DNA from: Paracoccaceae bacterium
GTDB taxonomy: Bacteria; Pseudomonadota; Alphaproteobacteria; Rhodobacterales; Rhodobacteraceae
Assembly (NCBI GenBank): GCA_947476475.1
Contig: CANJQT010000016.1
Span: forward strand, 1-45,571
Reading direction: 5' to 3'
Length of the DNA: 45,571 nucleotides
Shown here: positions 1-7,549 of the stretch, piece by piece
Layout: every line of letters starts with the position of its first letter
How positions within the stretch are numbered: position 1 is the first letter of the stretch
Translations under genes and position numbers: made by a program
The notes under the pieces: generated by a model
Told to the model about the DNA's origin: nothing
The model's input: only the letters and a program-made list of their open reading frames with translations
The model's database searches: none

Positions 1-1
1 C

Positions 2-85
2 GAAATCAACCCGATCTCCCCGCGCCAAGCCCGCACCCTCCAGGTGATCCATGAAACGCGCCCCTCGCAGCCGTCAACGCCATGA
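2..85 (+). CDS. possible 3' end of an upstream gene (partial)
   Basis: An open frame enters from the left edge and ends in TGA at 83-85, giving about 27 residues that end in ...RPSQPSTP. Codon use is GC-rich like the tail genes further right and unlike the AT-richer DNA that starts just after it. It could be the end of the phage head or connector gene that would normally precede the tail terminator gene. It is too short to identify, and it may be a chance open frame. Confidence 0.25.
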   Translation, partial: EINPISPRQARTLQVIHETRPSQPSTP

Positions 86-106
86 TTTATATGCGAAATA
101 TCACGA

Positions 107-661
107 TTACGACAGCGAAATCAGCGACTTACTTGGAGAATGTGGGATTCGTAGGAGTGTGGATGAAATTGAATCATACGACACAATTGAGCCAAATTCA
201 TGAGCGACCGCGCAGCCAATCACATGCAGGCGCTCACGGTCAGCCGATTGAAGTCGAGCTTTCTGAAACTCCCATGCATATGACCAATCAAGGCCAACTT
301 TTTCTGGTAAGTCCCGTGATGCCACTGCCAACTTGATACGCTTAGGCTCTGGTGCTCCCAATGGTAAGATCAGGCTTTTTTCTGCTCCTCTTGGACTAAT
401 CTGGGAGCCAAGTGGATGCAGGCATAAGATCGGCACATCGGCAGATCCAACGTAGCTTTCTACTTCCCCGGGAGGGTGGGCGTCTTGCATGGGCAAGAGG
501 CCGTTTGCCCTTATGCCGGACAAATTCGAAAAGGGTGTTACGTGTATAAACCATTTGTAATTTGCAGAAAGCTCCAAACGGAATTTCGGCGTCAACTTCA
601 AGAATTCAGCGTGAATATTAATTCTGACGTTGTCGTCAACTTGCGGAGAATCCTGCGCCAT
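107..661 (-). CDS. ADP-ribosyltransferase-like protein in a prophage cassette (putative toxin)
   Basis: A 184-residue soluble protein, second gene of a two-gene minus-strand unit. It starts at ATG 659-661 with GAGG seven bases upstream. Residues 35-58 (WFIHVT..NL..IRANGLLP) resemble the first strand and helix of ART-fold enzymes such as DarT/DUF4433 and Arr, where the His binds NAD. Tyr70 (ESYVGS) and Glu155 (HEFGSIVSYDSI) are placed so that an H-Y-E type site (His40, Tyr70, Glu155) is possible. These motifs are seen in the sequence; the fold and activity are inferred. The DNA is visibly AT-richer than the flanking tail genes and lies opposite to them, as expected for an acquired prophage moron. 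It could be a toxin, an anti-phage factor, or an unrelated conserved hypothetical. Confidence 0.5.
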   Translation of the reverse strand: MAQDSPQVDDNVRINIHAEFLKLTPKFRLELSANYKWFIHVTPFSNLSGIRANGLLPMQDAHPPGEVESYVGSADVPILCLHPLGSQISPRGAEKSLILPLGAPEPKRIKLAVASRDLPEKVGLDWSYAWEFQKARLQSADRERLHVIGCAVAHEFGSIVSYDSISSTLLRIPHSPSKSLISLS

Positions 662-689
662 GGGAAAACCTCAACATTGCCATTGAAGA

Positions 690-956
690 TCAGAACTCCC
701 AGATCTTGATGTATTCGTTAATGATGACGTCTTCTGCTTGCGCGTTCTCCACATTTATCATTCTGGCATGAAACCCTTGGCGGATCAAATCAACAGCTTC
801 TTCGATTGTGGAAGCCCATGTGTAATTCTTCGCATGATGTCTTTCTTGCGAAGGAACCGCTGGATCTATGAGGACGAACCGTCCATCCGGTCTGGGGGCC
901 AAGCGATTGATTGTCTTTGCACGACTAGATACCCCGACCACGACATATTCCGGCAT
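690..956 (-). CDS. hypothetical protein, possible partner of the ART-like protein
   Basis: An 88-residue protein that opens the minus-strand pair, 28 bases before its partner's start. A G-rich stretch precedes ATG 954-956. I do not recognise the family. The N-terminal 30 residues look like a beta hairpin rich in Val, Arg and Asp (MPEYVVVGVSS..NRLAPRPDGRFVLID). The middle is helical (STIEEAVDLIRQGFHARM) and the acidic C-terminus ends in IKIWEF. Size and position fit an antitoxin or immunity protein for the ART-like gene, but no DNA-binding motif is evident and the role is inferred from the pairing only. Confidence 0.5.
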   Translation of the reverse strand: MPEYVVVGVSSRAKTINRLAPRPDGRFVLIDPAVPSQERHHAKNYTWASTIEEAVDLIRQGFHARMINVENAQAEDVIINEYIKIWEF

Positions 957-1053
957 GATGCACCCCCAACAGAGACTCGTTCGTCACATGCATAACGCCA
1001 TCGACCGTTGGCCGTAAGTGCCCCTGCATTCCTTCCCAGCAGCTCATCCAATA

Positions 1054-1067
1054 GGAGGTTTACCTCC
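1054..1067. repeat. small inverted repeat upstream of the tail operon
   Basis: GGAGGT, two bases, ACCTCC form a perfect inverted repeat about 20 bases before the tail terminator-like start. It contains a Shine-Dalgarno-like GGAGG too far from ATG 1087 to serve it well. It lies at the junction between the AT-richer cassette and the phage tail operon. A regulatory role is possible but unproven. Confidence 0.3.
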
Positions 1068-1086
1068 AAGCACGCAAAGAACTCTG

Positions 1087-1506
1087 ATGCCCACCCCCCG
1101 CGAAACCATCCTCGCCGCGCTGCACGCGAGGCTTTCGGCGCTGCCCGCCACAGCCCTGCGCGGCGATGTGCTGCCCGAACGTGTGCCTGCTGCTGGCTTC
1201 CTGATCCTGCGCGACGGCGAGCCCGGGGAGCCCGACGTGACGCTCTCGCCGCTGCGCTACCATTACCAGCACAGAGCGGAGATCGAGGCCGTCGTGCAGG
1301 GTGCCACCCGTGATGTCGCTTTCGACACGCTCTGCGCCAGCATTGGCGCGGCGATTGCTGCCGACCGCACACTTGGCGGCCTCTGCGATTGGGTCGAGGC
1401 GGAAGCACCGCGCCCGGTCGATCTGGCCGTGGAGGGTGCCGCTAGCCTGAAGGCGGCGGTGATCCCGGTCATCCTGCACTATTCCGCGGCCGATCCGCTG
1501 GCCTGA
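1087..1506 (+). CDS. phage tail terminator-like protein (GTA gp8 position)
   Basis: A 139-residue protein starting MPTPRETILAALHARLSAL. An in-frame GTG at 1018 would add 23 residues, but ATG 1087 is preferred because the conserved-looking helix starts there. The N-terminal helix, the middle (GFLILRDGEPGEPDVTLSPLRYHY) and the C-terminal strand (AAVIPVILHYSAADPLA) fit the small alpha/beta proteins that cap the tail tube. It sits directly before the tail tube gene, as gene 8 does in the Rhodobacter GTA order. Homologues are sometimes misnamed acyl-CoA transferase. The family assignment rests on size, position and general sequence character. Confidence 0.7.
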   Translation: MPTPRETILAALHARLSALPATALRGDVLPERVPAAGFLILRDGEPGEPDVTLSPLRYHYQHRAEIEAVVQGATRDVAFDTLCASIGAAIAADRTLGGLCDWVEAEAPRPVDLAVEGAASLKAAVIPVILHYSAADPLA

Positions 1507-1530
1507 CCCCTTTCACGATAGGAGATCACG

Positions 1531-2469
1531 ATGGCACGAGCCCATGGGGCGCGGGCGCAAATGGCGCTTGCGTTCGAAACCGTCTATGGCACCGCGCCCG
1601 CCACGGGCTACCGGACGGTGCCTTTTGCCAGCACCACGCTCGGCTCCGAACAGCCGCTGATCGCCTCGGAACTGCTGGGCCAGGGGCGCGACCCGCTCGC
1701 CCCGATCAAGGACGCGGTCACCGCCGATGGCGATATCGTCGTGCCGATCGACGTCGAGAACCTTGGGCTGTGGCTGAAGGCGGCTTTCGGCGCGCCTGTC
1801 ACCTCCGGCACAACGCCCAAGACCCACACCTTTCAGTCTGGCAACTGGACGCTGCCGAGCATGGCCATCGAGACGGCGATGCCCGAAGTGCCGCGCTTTG
1901 CGATGTACACAGGCTGCGTCTGCGATCAGTTGTCGTGGCAGATGGCACGGTCGGGACTGCTGACCGCCACTGCCCGACTGGTGGCGCAGGGTGAAAGCGT
2001 CGCAGCGGCCACGGCGGCCGGCACGCCCACCTCGCTGGCGCTGCAGCGGTTCGGGCATTTCAACGGGGCGATCACGCGCAATGGTTCGCCGCTCGGCAAC
2101 GTCATCTCGGCCGAGGTGACCTATTCCAACGGCCTCGACCGGATAGAGACCATCCGCTCGGACGGCCGCATCGAAGGGGCCGACCCCGGCATGGCCGCGC
2201 TGACTGGTCGAGTGGAGGTCCGTTTTGCTGACAGCACGCTGATCACGCAGGCCATCGATGGCACGCCTTGCGAGTTGGTCTTTGCCTGGAGCCTTAGCGC
2301 AAATGCCAGCTTCACCTTCACCGCCCATGCCGTCTACCTGCCGCGCCCCCGGATCGAGATCCCGGGCCCGCAGGGCATCCAGGCCACCTTCGACTGGCAG
2401 GCGGCCAAGGCCGTAAGCCCCGCCCGCATGTGCACCGCCGTCCTCGTCAACACCGTTGTGAGCTATTGA
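1531..2469 (+). CDS. phage tail tube protein
   Basis: A 312-residue major tail protein that polymerises into the tail tube. It begins at ATG 1531 behind AGGAG (ATAGGAGATCACG). The N-terminus (MARAHGARAQMALAFETVYGTAP) and the run of beta strands with ALTGRVEVRF near residue 230 match tail tube proteins of siphophages and Mu-like phages of Rhodobacterales. It lies between the tail terminator-like gene and the chaperone pair, the usual place for this gene. It is larger than the roughly 135-residue GTA tube protein, so this is a phage version, perhaps with an added surface domain. Confidence 0.8.
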   Translation: MARAHGARAQMALAFETVYGTAPATGYRTVPFASTTLGSEQPLIASELLGQGRDPLAPIKDAVTADGDIVVPIDVENLGLWLKAAFGAPVTSGTTPKTHTFQSGNWTLPSMAIETAMPEVPRFAMYTGCVCDQLSWQMARSGLLTATARLVAQGESVAAATAAGTPTSLALQRFGHFNGAITRNGSPLGNVISAEVTYSNGLDRIETIRSDGRIEGADPGMAALTGRVEVRFADSTLITQAIDGTPCELVFAWSLSANASFTFTAHAVYLPRPRIEIPGPQGIQATFDWQAAKAVSPARMCTAVLVNTVVSY

Positions 2470-2471
2470 AC

Positions 2472-2909
2472 ATGATCAGACTGAACCTGACTGCATCCCC
2501 TTCGTGGCTGACCCTCGCCGCCGGGCTTCGCCTGAAGGTCGCGCCACTGACCACCGCGCTGATGGTTTCGGCCCGCGCCGATCCGGTCATCGAGGCCCTG
2601 CCGGATAACGCAACCCAAGAGGAACTGGCGCTGGCCATGGCCAAGGCCGTCGCCCGGCGCGCCGTGCTGGATTGGGAGGGTGTCGGCGATGACGCGGGCG
2701 ATGCTGTGCCGGTCTCGCCCGAAGGCATCGACGCCCTGCTGGAAATCTGGCCGGTCTTCGAAGCCTTCCAGACCCAGTACGTCGCCAAGGGCCTGATCCT
2801 GGACGCAGAAAAAAACGTCTCCGCGCCCTTGCCGAATGGTCCTTCGGCGGGGGCGAGCGGTATTGCGCGGCCTGCCAGGGGCGCTGCCCCGACTGCCCCG
2901 CAAGACTGA
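2472..2909 (+). CDS. tail assembly chaperone, short form
   Basis: A 145-residue product from ATG 2472, two bases after the tail tube stop. Residues 1-60 (MIRLNLTASPSWLTLAAGLRLKVAPLTTALM) and the helical middle (ATQEELALAMAKAVARRAVLDWEGVGD) resemble gpG-type tail chaperones, which bind the tape measure protein during tail assembly and are absent from the virion. The last 30 residues after Asn115 are low-complexity Pro/Ala/Gly, which suggests that the important reading frame continues elsewhere: at codon 115 ribosomes can slip into the -1 frame (see the next two entries). Confidence 0.8.
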   Translation: MIRLNLTASPSWLTLAAGLRLKVAPLTTALMVSARADPVIEALPDNATQEELALAMAKAVARRAVLDWEGVGDDAGDAVPVSPEGIDALLEIWPVFEAFQTQYVAKGLILDAEKNVSAPLPNGPSAGASGIARPARGAAPTAPQD

Positions 2910-3136
2910 ACCGCCCGAAAACCGAAGACGGCTGGCAGGTCTGGGATCTGGTTGGCCGCCTCGGTGGGCAGCTGCGCGTGATCCCCGGCGCGGTGCTCGG
3001 CTGGGACATGGGCGCGGCGCTGGCGATGGCCCATGCCCTCGGGATCGACGCCCTGATCGCCGCCGAACTGCTGCCAGAGATCGAGGCGGTCATGGTGCGC
3101 AAGCTCAACGAACAGATCGGAGAGGGACATGACTGA
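2472..3136 (+). CDS. tail assembly chaperone, frameshifted long form (GT-like fusion)
   Basis: If ribosomes slip -1 at 2810-2816, the first 115 residues continue in the -1 frame from 2816 to TGA 3134-3136, making a protein of about 221 residues. The added part reads RLRALAEWSFGGGERYCAAC and goes on with more cysteines (CQGRCPDC), then WQVWDLVGRLGGQLRV and a helical end (ALGIDALIAAELLPEIEAVMVRKLNEQIGE). It has no in-frame start near its beginning but looks well folded, unlike the zero-frame tail. The CxxC/CxxC cluster could bind zinc. It overlaps the tape measure start by eight bases. In lambda, the T domain recruits the tube protein. This is read from sequence; slippage itself is inferred. 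Confidence 0.7.
2810..2848 (+). promoter_or_regulatory. programmed -1 ribosomal frameshift signal
   Basis: The heptamer A AAA AAC occupies 2810-2816 in the reading frame of the chaperone gene, within a run of seven A in otherwise GC-rich DNA. Fourteen bases later GCCGAA (2831-2836) and TTCGGC (2843-2848) form a perfect six-pair stem with a six-base loop. A slippery heptamer plus a downstream hairpin is the known layout of the lambda G/GT frameshift. Here the site leads into a long open -1 frame that has no start codon of its own and ends exactly where the tape measure gene begins. Confidence 0.7.
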
Positions 3137-5570
3137 GAAAAGGGTCTCTGTCCGGCTGGTCGCGGAAGGCGGCCGTCAGGTCCGGGCCGAGTTGGAAGGG
3201 ATCGGCGAGGCGGGCACGCGCGGGTTTGGCCGTCTGTCGTCTGAAATGGAACTGGCCAATGCCCGCCTCGGCAGCTTTGCCCGGAAGGCTGGGATCGCAC
3301 TTGCCGCCGTGACGGCCGCCGCGGCGGCTGCAGGCGTGGCGATGGTCCGCTCGGGGCTCGAGGTCATCGGCGCTCAGGCCGATATGGCGGCCTCGCTCCG
3401 CACCACTGTGGAAAGCCTGCAAGTGCTGACATGGGCTGGGGAACTTGCCGGTGTCTCGATGGGCGAGATCGAACAGGCCACCAAGAAGCTGACCACGCGG
3501 TTGTCGGAAGCGGCGGCTGGGTCTGGATCGGCTGTTGGGGCTTTGCAGCGGCTGAACCTGACGGCCGCCGAGCTGCAGGCGTTGCCGCTCGACCAGCGTA
3601 TTGTCGCCATTCAGGAAGCTCTGAACCGGTTTGTGCCCGAAGCGGAACGGGCTGCTGTCGCCTCTGACCTTTTCGGTGACAAGGCGGCGCTGGCGTTCCT
3701 GCGCATCGACTCCGCTACGCTGCGCGAGGCGGCACAAGATGTGCGCGACTTCGGTGTGGCGGTTAGCGCGACTGACGCCGCCCAGATCGAACGCACCGGC
3801 GATGCCATCGCCAAGCTGAGCCTGATCTGGCTCGGCCTGACCAACCGCCTGACCGCCGCTGTCGCCCCGGCGTTGGAAACGGTTGCGAACGCACTGGCCG
3901 ACATGGCGCGCGGCACCGGGCCCATCGGTGGCGCGATCACCGCCGTCTTTGACAACCTCGCACGCCTTGCCACCTATGCCGCGACCTTTGCCGCAATCAT
4001 GGCGGGCCGCTGGGTGGCCGGGCTGGCCGTTGCCGCCCTTTCGGTGCGCGGCCTCGCCACCGCACTCGTCTTCCTGCGTGGGGCGCTGATCCGCACCGGG
4101 ATCGGTGCGCTGATCGTCGGCGCGGGGGAACTGGTCTATCAGTTCTCGCAGCTTGTGACCCGTGTCGGCGGTGTGGGCGAGGCGTTCCGGCTGCTAGGCG
4201 ATCTCGCGAAAGAAGTGTGGTCGCGCATCGGCCTTTCGGTCGACGCCGCCTTTGCCAACATGGCTGCGGGCTGGGAGGGGCTGAAGGCGGCCGGGCTGTC
4301 AGCATTGGAAGGCACAATCGCGGGCGTGGTCAGCTTCGGCGACCGGACCGCTGCCATCTTCCAAGGGGCATATGACGCTGCGGTCGCAATCTGGGGCAGT
4401 CTGCCCGGCGCCATCGGCGACTTCGCCTTTCAGGCGGCGAACGGGCTGATTTCTGGCGTCGAGGCGATGCTGAACGGCGTCGTCACGCGCATCAACAATT
4501 TCATCAACGGGCTGAACGCGGCCTTGGACCTTCTGCCCGACTGGGCGGTCGGCGAAGGTGGGGTGCGGATCGGCACGCTTGACCCCGTGGAACTGGCGCG
4601 GATCGGCAACCCGTTCGAGGGTGCCGCAACCGCCGCCGGGGCGGCCGCAGCAGATGCCTTTTCAGCCGCGCTCTCGCGCACCTATCTCGAGCCACCCGAC
4701 CTCGGGCTTGGCACGATGGCAGATGACGCGCGTGGCCGGGCCGATGGCTATCGCGAGGCGGCTGGCATGTTGGCCGATGCTGCCGGCCGTCCACTGGCCA
4801 GTTGGCAAGCCTTACGCGACGCGGTGACCGGCACAGGGGCGGAGGCAGAAGCCGCGCTGGCAGATGCCGCCAGTTCGGCGGATGCCCTGAACACCGAACT
4901 GGACGACACCGCTGCTGCTGCCGGGAATGCAGGCGCAGCGGCGCGTGACGCCGGGGCTGACGCTGCAGCAGGGGCTGACCAGGCTGCGACCGGATGGGGC
5001 GCAGTCACTGCGGCACTTGCCGACTACGCTACCAAGGCGCGCAACATCGGCGGTGATATCGGGAGCGCGTTGGTCGGGGCCTTCACCTCGGCCGAGAACG
5101 CGGTGGGCGAGTTTGTGAAGACCGGCAAGCTGGATTTCCGCGATCTGGTCACCTCGATGATCGCCGATCTGGCCAAACTGGCAGCCCGGCGCTTCATTCT
5201 CGGGCCGATCGCCAACGCCCTGTCGGGAGCGCTCGGCGGCGCGGGCGGGATCTTCGCCAACATCCTGCACGCCGGTGGCATGGTCGGATCGCCGGGCCCG
5301 GGCCGCATGGTCCCGGCTTTGGCATTTGCCGGAGCACCCCGGATGCACGCGGGAGGCTGGGCCGGGATCAAACCCGATGAGGTGCCTGCGATCCTGCAAC
5401 GGGGCGAACGCGTGCTCTCCCGCCGCGAGGCTGCAGGCTACGGTCAGACCAACGCACCCGCCGTCAACGTCACCATCATGGCCCGCGACGCCGAAAGCTT
5501 CCGGCAATCGCGGACGCAGGTGGCGAGCGACATTGCCCGGGCCGTGTCGCTAGGCCGGAGGGGCATGTGA
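3129..5570 (+). CDS. phage tail tape measure protein
   Basis: An 813-residue protein that sets tail length and helps DNA delivery. The N-terminus (VSVRLVAEGGRQVRAELEGIGEAG) is typical for tape measure proteins. Hydrophobic segments appear near residues 45-80 and 255-345, with long Ala-rich helices around 510-640. The C-terminal 100 residues carry the lambda gpH-type ending: PGPGRMVPALAFAGAPRMHAGG followed by DEVPAILQRGERVLSRREA. The start overlaps the long chaperone form. At about 1.5 angstrom per residue the tail would be roughly 120 nm (inference). The Rhodobacter GTA tape measure is much shorter, which argues for a real phage tail. Confidence 0.9.
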   Translation: MTEKRVSVRLVAEGGRQVRAELEGIGEAGTRGFGRLSSEMELANARLGSFARKAGIALAAVTAAAAAAGVAMVRSGLEVIGAQADMAASLRTTVESLQVLTWAGELAGVSMGEIEQATKKLTTRLSEAAAGSGSAVGALQRLNLTAAELQALPLDQRIVAIQEALNRFVPEAERAAVASDLFGDKAALAFLRIDSATLREAAQDVRDFGVAVSATDAAQIERTGDAIAKLSLIWLGLTNRLTAAVAPALETVANALADMARGTGPIGGAITAVFDNLARLATYAATFAAIMAGRWVAGLAVAALSVRGLATALVFLRGALIRTGIGALIVGAGELVYQFSQLVTRVGGVGEAFRLLGDLAKEVWSRIGLSVDAAFANMAAGWEGLKAAGLSALEGTIAGVVSFGDRTAAIFQGAYDAAVAIWGSLPGAIGDFAFQAANGLISGVEAMLNGVVTRINNFINGLNAALDLLPDWAVGEGGVRIGTLDPVELARIGNPFEGAATAAGAAAADAFSAALSRTYLEPPDLGLGTMADDARGRADGYREAAGMLADAAGRPLASWQALRDAVTGTGAEAEAALADAASSADALNTELDDTAAAAGNAGAAARDAGADAAAGADQAATGWGAVTAALADYATKARNIGGDIGSALVGAFTSAENAVGEFVKTGKLDFRDLVTSMIADLAKLAARRFILGPIANALSGALGGAGGIFANILHAGGMVGSPGPGRMVPALAFAGAPRMHAGGWAGIKPDEVPAILQRGERVLSRREAAGYGQTNAPAVNVTIMARDAESFRQSRTQVASDIARAVSLGRRGM

Positions 5571-6196
5571 TGGCATTTCACGAGGTCAGGTTCCCCGACA
5601 ACATCAGCCGAGGGGCGCGCGGAGGGCCGGAACGGCGCACGCAAGTGGTCGAACTGGCCTCTGGCGATGAAGAGCGCAACGCAAGCTGGGCCAACTCGCG
5701 CCGCCGCTACGATGTCGCCTATGGCATCCGCCGCGTTGACGATCTGGCGGCGGTCGTGGCCTTTTTCGAAGCCCGGAATGGTCGCCTGCACGGCTTTCGC
5801 TACAAGGATTGGGCCGACTACAAATCCTGCCTGCCTTCACAGTCGGTAGCCCCCACCGATCAGCCCATCGGCACCGGCAATGGCGCTGTCATCACCTTCG
5901 CGCTGCTGAAGCGCTACACTTCTGGGGCGCAAAGCTGGACCCGCGCCATCGCCAAGCCGGTAGCAGGAACCGTCCGGATTGCGCTGAACGGCGTCGAACA
6001 GATGACCGGCTGGAGCGTCAACACCGCCACCGGCAGCGTGACTTTCACCACCGCCCCGGGCGCGGGCGTCGCAATCACGGCAGGCTTCGAGTTCGACGTC
6101 CCCGTCCGCTTCGACACCGACATGCTCGACGTCACCCTCGACCTCGAGCGGCTGGGGTCGATCACATCCATTCCGCTGCTGGAGATCCGGCGATGA
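5570..6196 (+). CDS. distal tail protein, DUF2460 / GTA gp12-like
   Basis: A 208-residue protein joining tail tube and baseplate. The N-terminus MAFHEVRFPDNISRGARGGPERRTQVVEL and the motif YDVAYGIRRVDDLAAVVAFFEARNGRLHGFRYKDWADYKS are hallmarks of the DUF2460 (TIGR02217) family, to which Rhodobacter GTA gp12 belongs. ATG 5570 overlaps the tape measure stop by one base and follows GGAGGGG. In GTAs gp13 follows directly; here a lysis cassette has been placed in between. Confidence 0.9.
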   Translation: MAFHEVRFPDNISRGARGGPERRTQVVELASGDEERNASWANSRRRYDVAYGIRRVDDLAAVVAFFEARNGRLHGFRYKDWADYKSCLPSQSVAPTDQPIGTGNGAVITFALLKRYTSGAQSWTRAIAKPVAGTVRIALNGVEQMTGWSVNTATGSVTFTTAPGAGVAITAGFEFDVPVRFDTDMLDVTLDLERLGSITSIPLLEIRR

Positions 6197-6543
6197 ACGA
6201 AGAAACCGGCTTCGTCGCCGCCGCATTGCGCGATCTGGCGACATCCACCGCCGTCATCCTGGCTGCCTGGGGCGCGCTTGGCGGGGCGACCAACGCCCTG
6301 ACCACTCGGATGCGGCTGCGCGATGCGTTGCGCCACATTCTGCTCGGCGGTCTGATCGCCGCCGGGATGGGCAGCCTGTCCATGGCGATCATCACCGCCT
6401 GGCTCGGCCTGCCATCGCAAGCGATCCCGGCCGGGGGTGCAGCGGGCTCGGCCGCCTATCTGGTTGGCGTCTTCGGCCCAGCTTTCATCGAGGTCGTCCT
6501 CGCCCGGCTGCGCAGCGGCAAGGGGGGCAACCCCGATGCATGA
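6193..6543 (+). CDS. putative holin
   Basis: A 116-residue membrane protein starting at ATG 6193 with a four-base overlap (ATGA) with the preceding stop. Three hydrophobic segments lie near residues 15-33, 50-73 and 78-103, separated by short basic loops (TTRMRLRDALRH). The C-terminal tail is charged (RLRSGKGGNPDA). Size, topology and position just before a lysozyme gene fit a phage holin that permeabilises the inner membrane at the end of the lytic cycle. No single sequence motif proves this. Confidence 0.65.
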   Translation: MNEETGFVAAALRDLATSTAVILAAWGALGGATNALTTRMRLRDALRHILLGGLIAAGMGSLSMAIITAWLGLPSQAIPAGGAAGSAAYLVGVFGPAFIEVVLARLRSGKGGNPDA

Positions 6544-6670
6544 ACTTCTGCGCCTTGCGCGCTCCATCCGCTGTGACGCGGCTGACCCGGCACAAGCCTT
6601 CAGCCACCGCCTGCGCATCGGCCTGCTGGTTGCCGCGCTGATCCTGATCCTTTCCTCCATCTTCGGGTGA
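6536..6670 (+). CDS. small single-span membrane protein in the lysis cassette
   Basis: A 44-residue peptide starting at ATG 6536, overlapping the end of the holin gene, and ending four bases before the lysozyme start. The N-terminal 27 residues are basic and soluble; residues 28-43 (IGLLVAALILILSSIF) are a strong membrane span at the very C-terminus. Such tail-anchored small proteins in lysis cassettes can be antiholins or accessory lysis factors. The close packing supports translation; the function is inferred. Confidence 0.5.
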   Translation: MHELLRLARSIRCDAADPAQAFSHRLRIGLLVAALILILSSIFG

Positions 6671-6674
6671 TCCC

Positions 6675-7343
6675 ATGCACATGACCGACCGGGGCCTGCT
6701 GGCCCTCGTCCGGCACGAAGGACTCGTGCCCGGACCCTATCTCGACGTCAAAAACGTCTGGACCTTCGGGATCGGCCACACTGCCTCGGCGGGGCCGCCC
6801 GATCCGGCACGGATGCCGCGTGGCATGCCTGCCGATCTGGATGCCGGGATCCGCGAGGCGTTCCTGCTCTTCCGCGCCGACATACTGGCCTACGAGGCCG
6901 AGGTGCTGCGCGCGGTGATGGTGCCGCTGGAACCGCACGAGCTCGATGCGCTGGTCAGCTTTCACTACAATACCGGCGGCATCGCCAGGGCATCGCTGAC
7001 CCGCCACCTGAACGCAAGCAACCCCGCCGCCGCCGCGCAGGGTTTCATGGGCTGGCTCCGGCCTGCCGCTATCCGGTCGCGGCGTGAGGCCGAACGCGAT
7101 CTGTTCCGCGACGGCCGCTATCCGACCGGCACCATTCCGGTCTGGGCGGTCGACCGCAACGGACGGGTGGATTTCTCGAGGCCCATTCGGCGACTGACCG
7201 AGACCGAGGCGCTGACCCTGCTGCGTCCAACGGGTCAGCTGGTGCCGCCAACCGTGCCACTACCGGTGCCAACCCAATCGCCCGGCTCCCCGTCGTGGTG
7301 GCAGCGGCTGATGGAATTTCTCAGAGGAAAGGCAGCATCATGA
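6675..7343 (+). CDS. phage endolysin, GH24 lysozyme
   Basis: A 222-residue muramidase that cleaves peptidoglycan between MurNAc and GlcNAc. The T4-lysozyme triad is visible as Glu15 (RHEGL), Asp24 (YLDVKNVW) and Thr30 (WTFGIGHT); LVSFHYNTGG near residue 98 is the second family motif. The C-terminus from about residue 185 is Pro-rich and ends in WWQRLMEFLRGK, possibly a membrane- or wall-binding tail. There is no signal peptide, so it would depend on the holin for release. It is flanked by the small membrane proteins of the same cassette. Confidence 0.9.
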   Translation: MHMTDRGLLALVRHEGLVPGPYLDVKNVWTFGIGHTASAGPPDPARMPRGMPADLDAGIREAFLLFRADILAYEAEVLRAVMVPLEPHELDALVSFHYNTGGIARASLTRHLNASNPAAAAQGFMGWLRPAAIRSRREAERDLFRDGRYPTGTIPVWAVDRNGRVDFSRPIRRLTETEALTLLRPTGQLVPPTVPLPVPTQSPGSPSWWQRLMEFLRGKAAS

Positions 7344-7549
7344 ACTGGAACCTCGCACGCGGGCTGGTCTATCTGGTCTGTCTGGCTGCTTCCGGGCTGG
7401 CCATGGCCGGGCTGGCGGATTTCGATCTGGTGACCGGCAGCTTCGATCTGCGCCCGTTCAATCTCTATGCCCTGACTGGCACCGCCGGGGGCGTGATTTC
7501 CTCGGCGCTGGCCTCGGTCGCCCTGTGGCGTGGCTGGGGGCGGAAGTGA
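7340..7549 (+). CDS. small two-span membrane protein of the lysis cassette
   Basis: A 69-residue protein starting at ATG 7340 (ATGA overlap with the lysozyme stop) after GAGGAAAGG. It has two hydrophobic segments (residues 7-25 and 43-62) and a short basic end (WRGWGRK). It could be a second holin, an antiholin or a spanin-like factor. The family is not recognised. Its position between lysozyme and the gp13-like gene suggests it belongs to the inserted lysis block. Confidence 0.55.
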   Translation: MNWNLARGLVYLVCLAASGLAMAGLADFDLVTGSFDLRPFNLYALTGTAGGVISSALASVALWRGWGRK

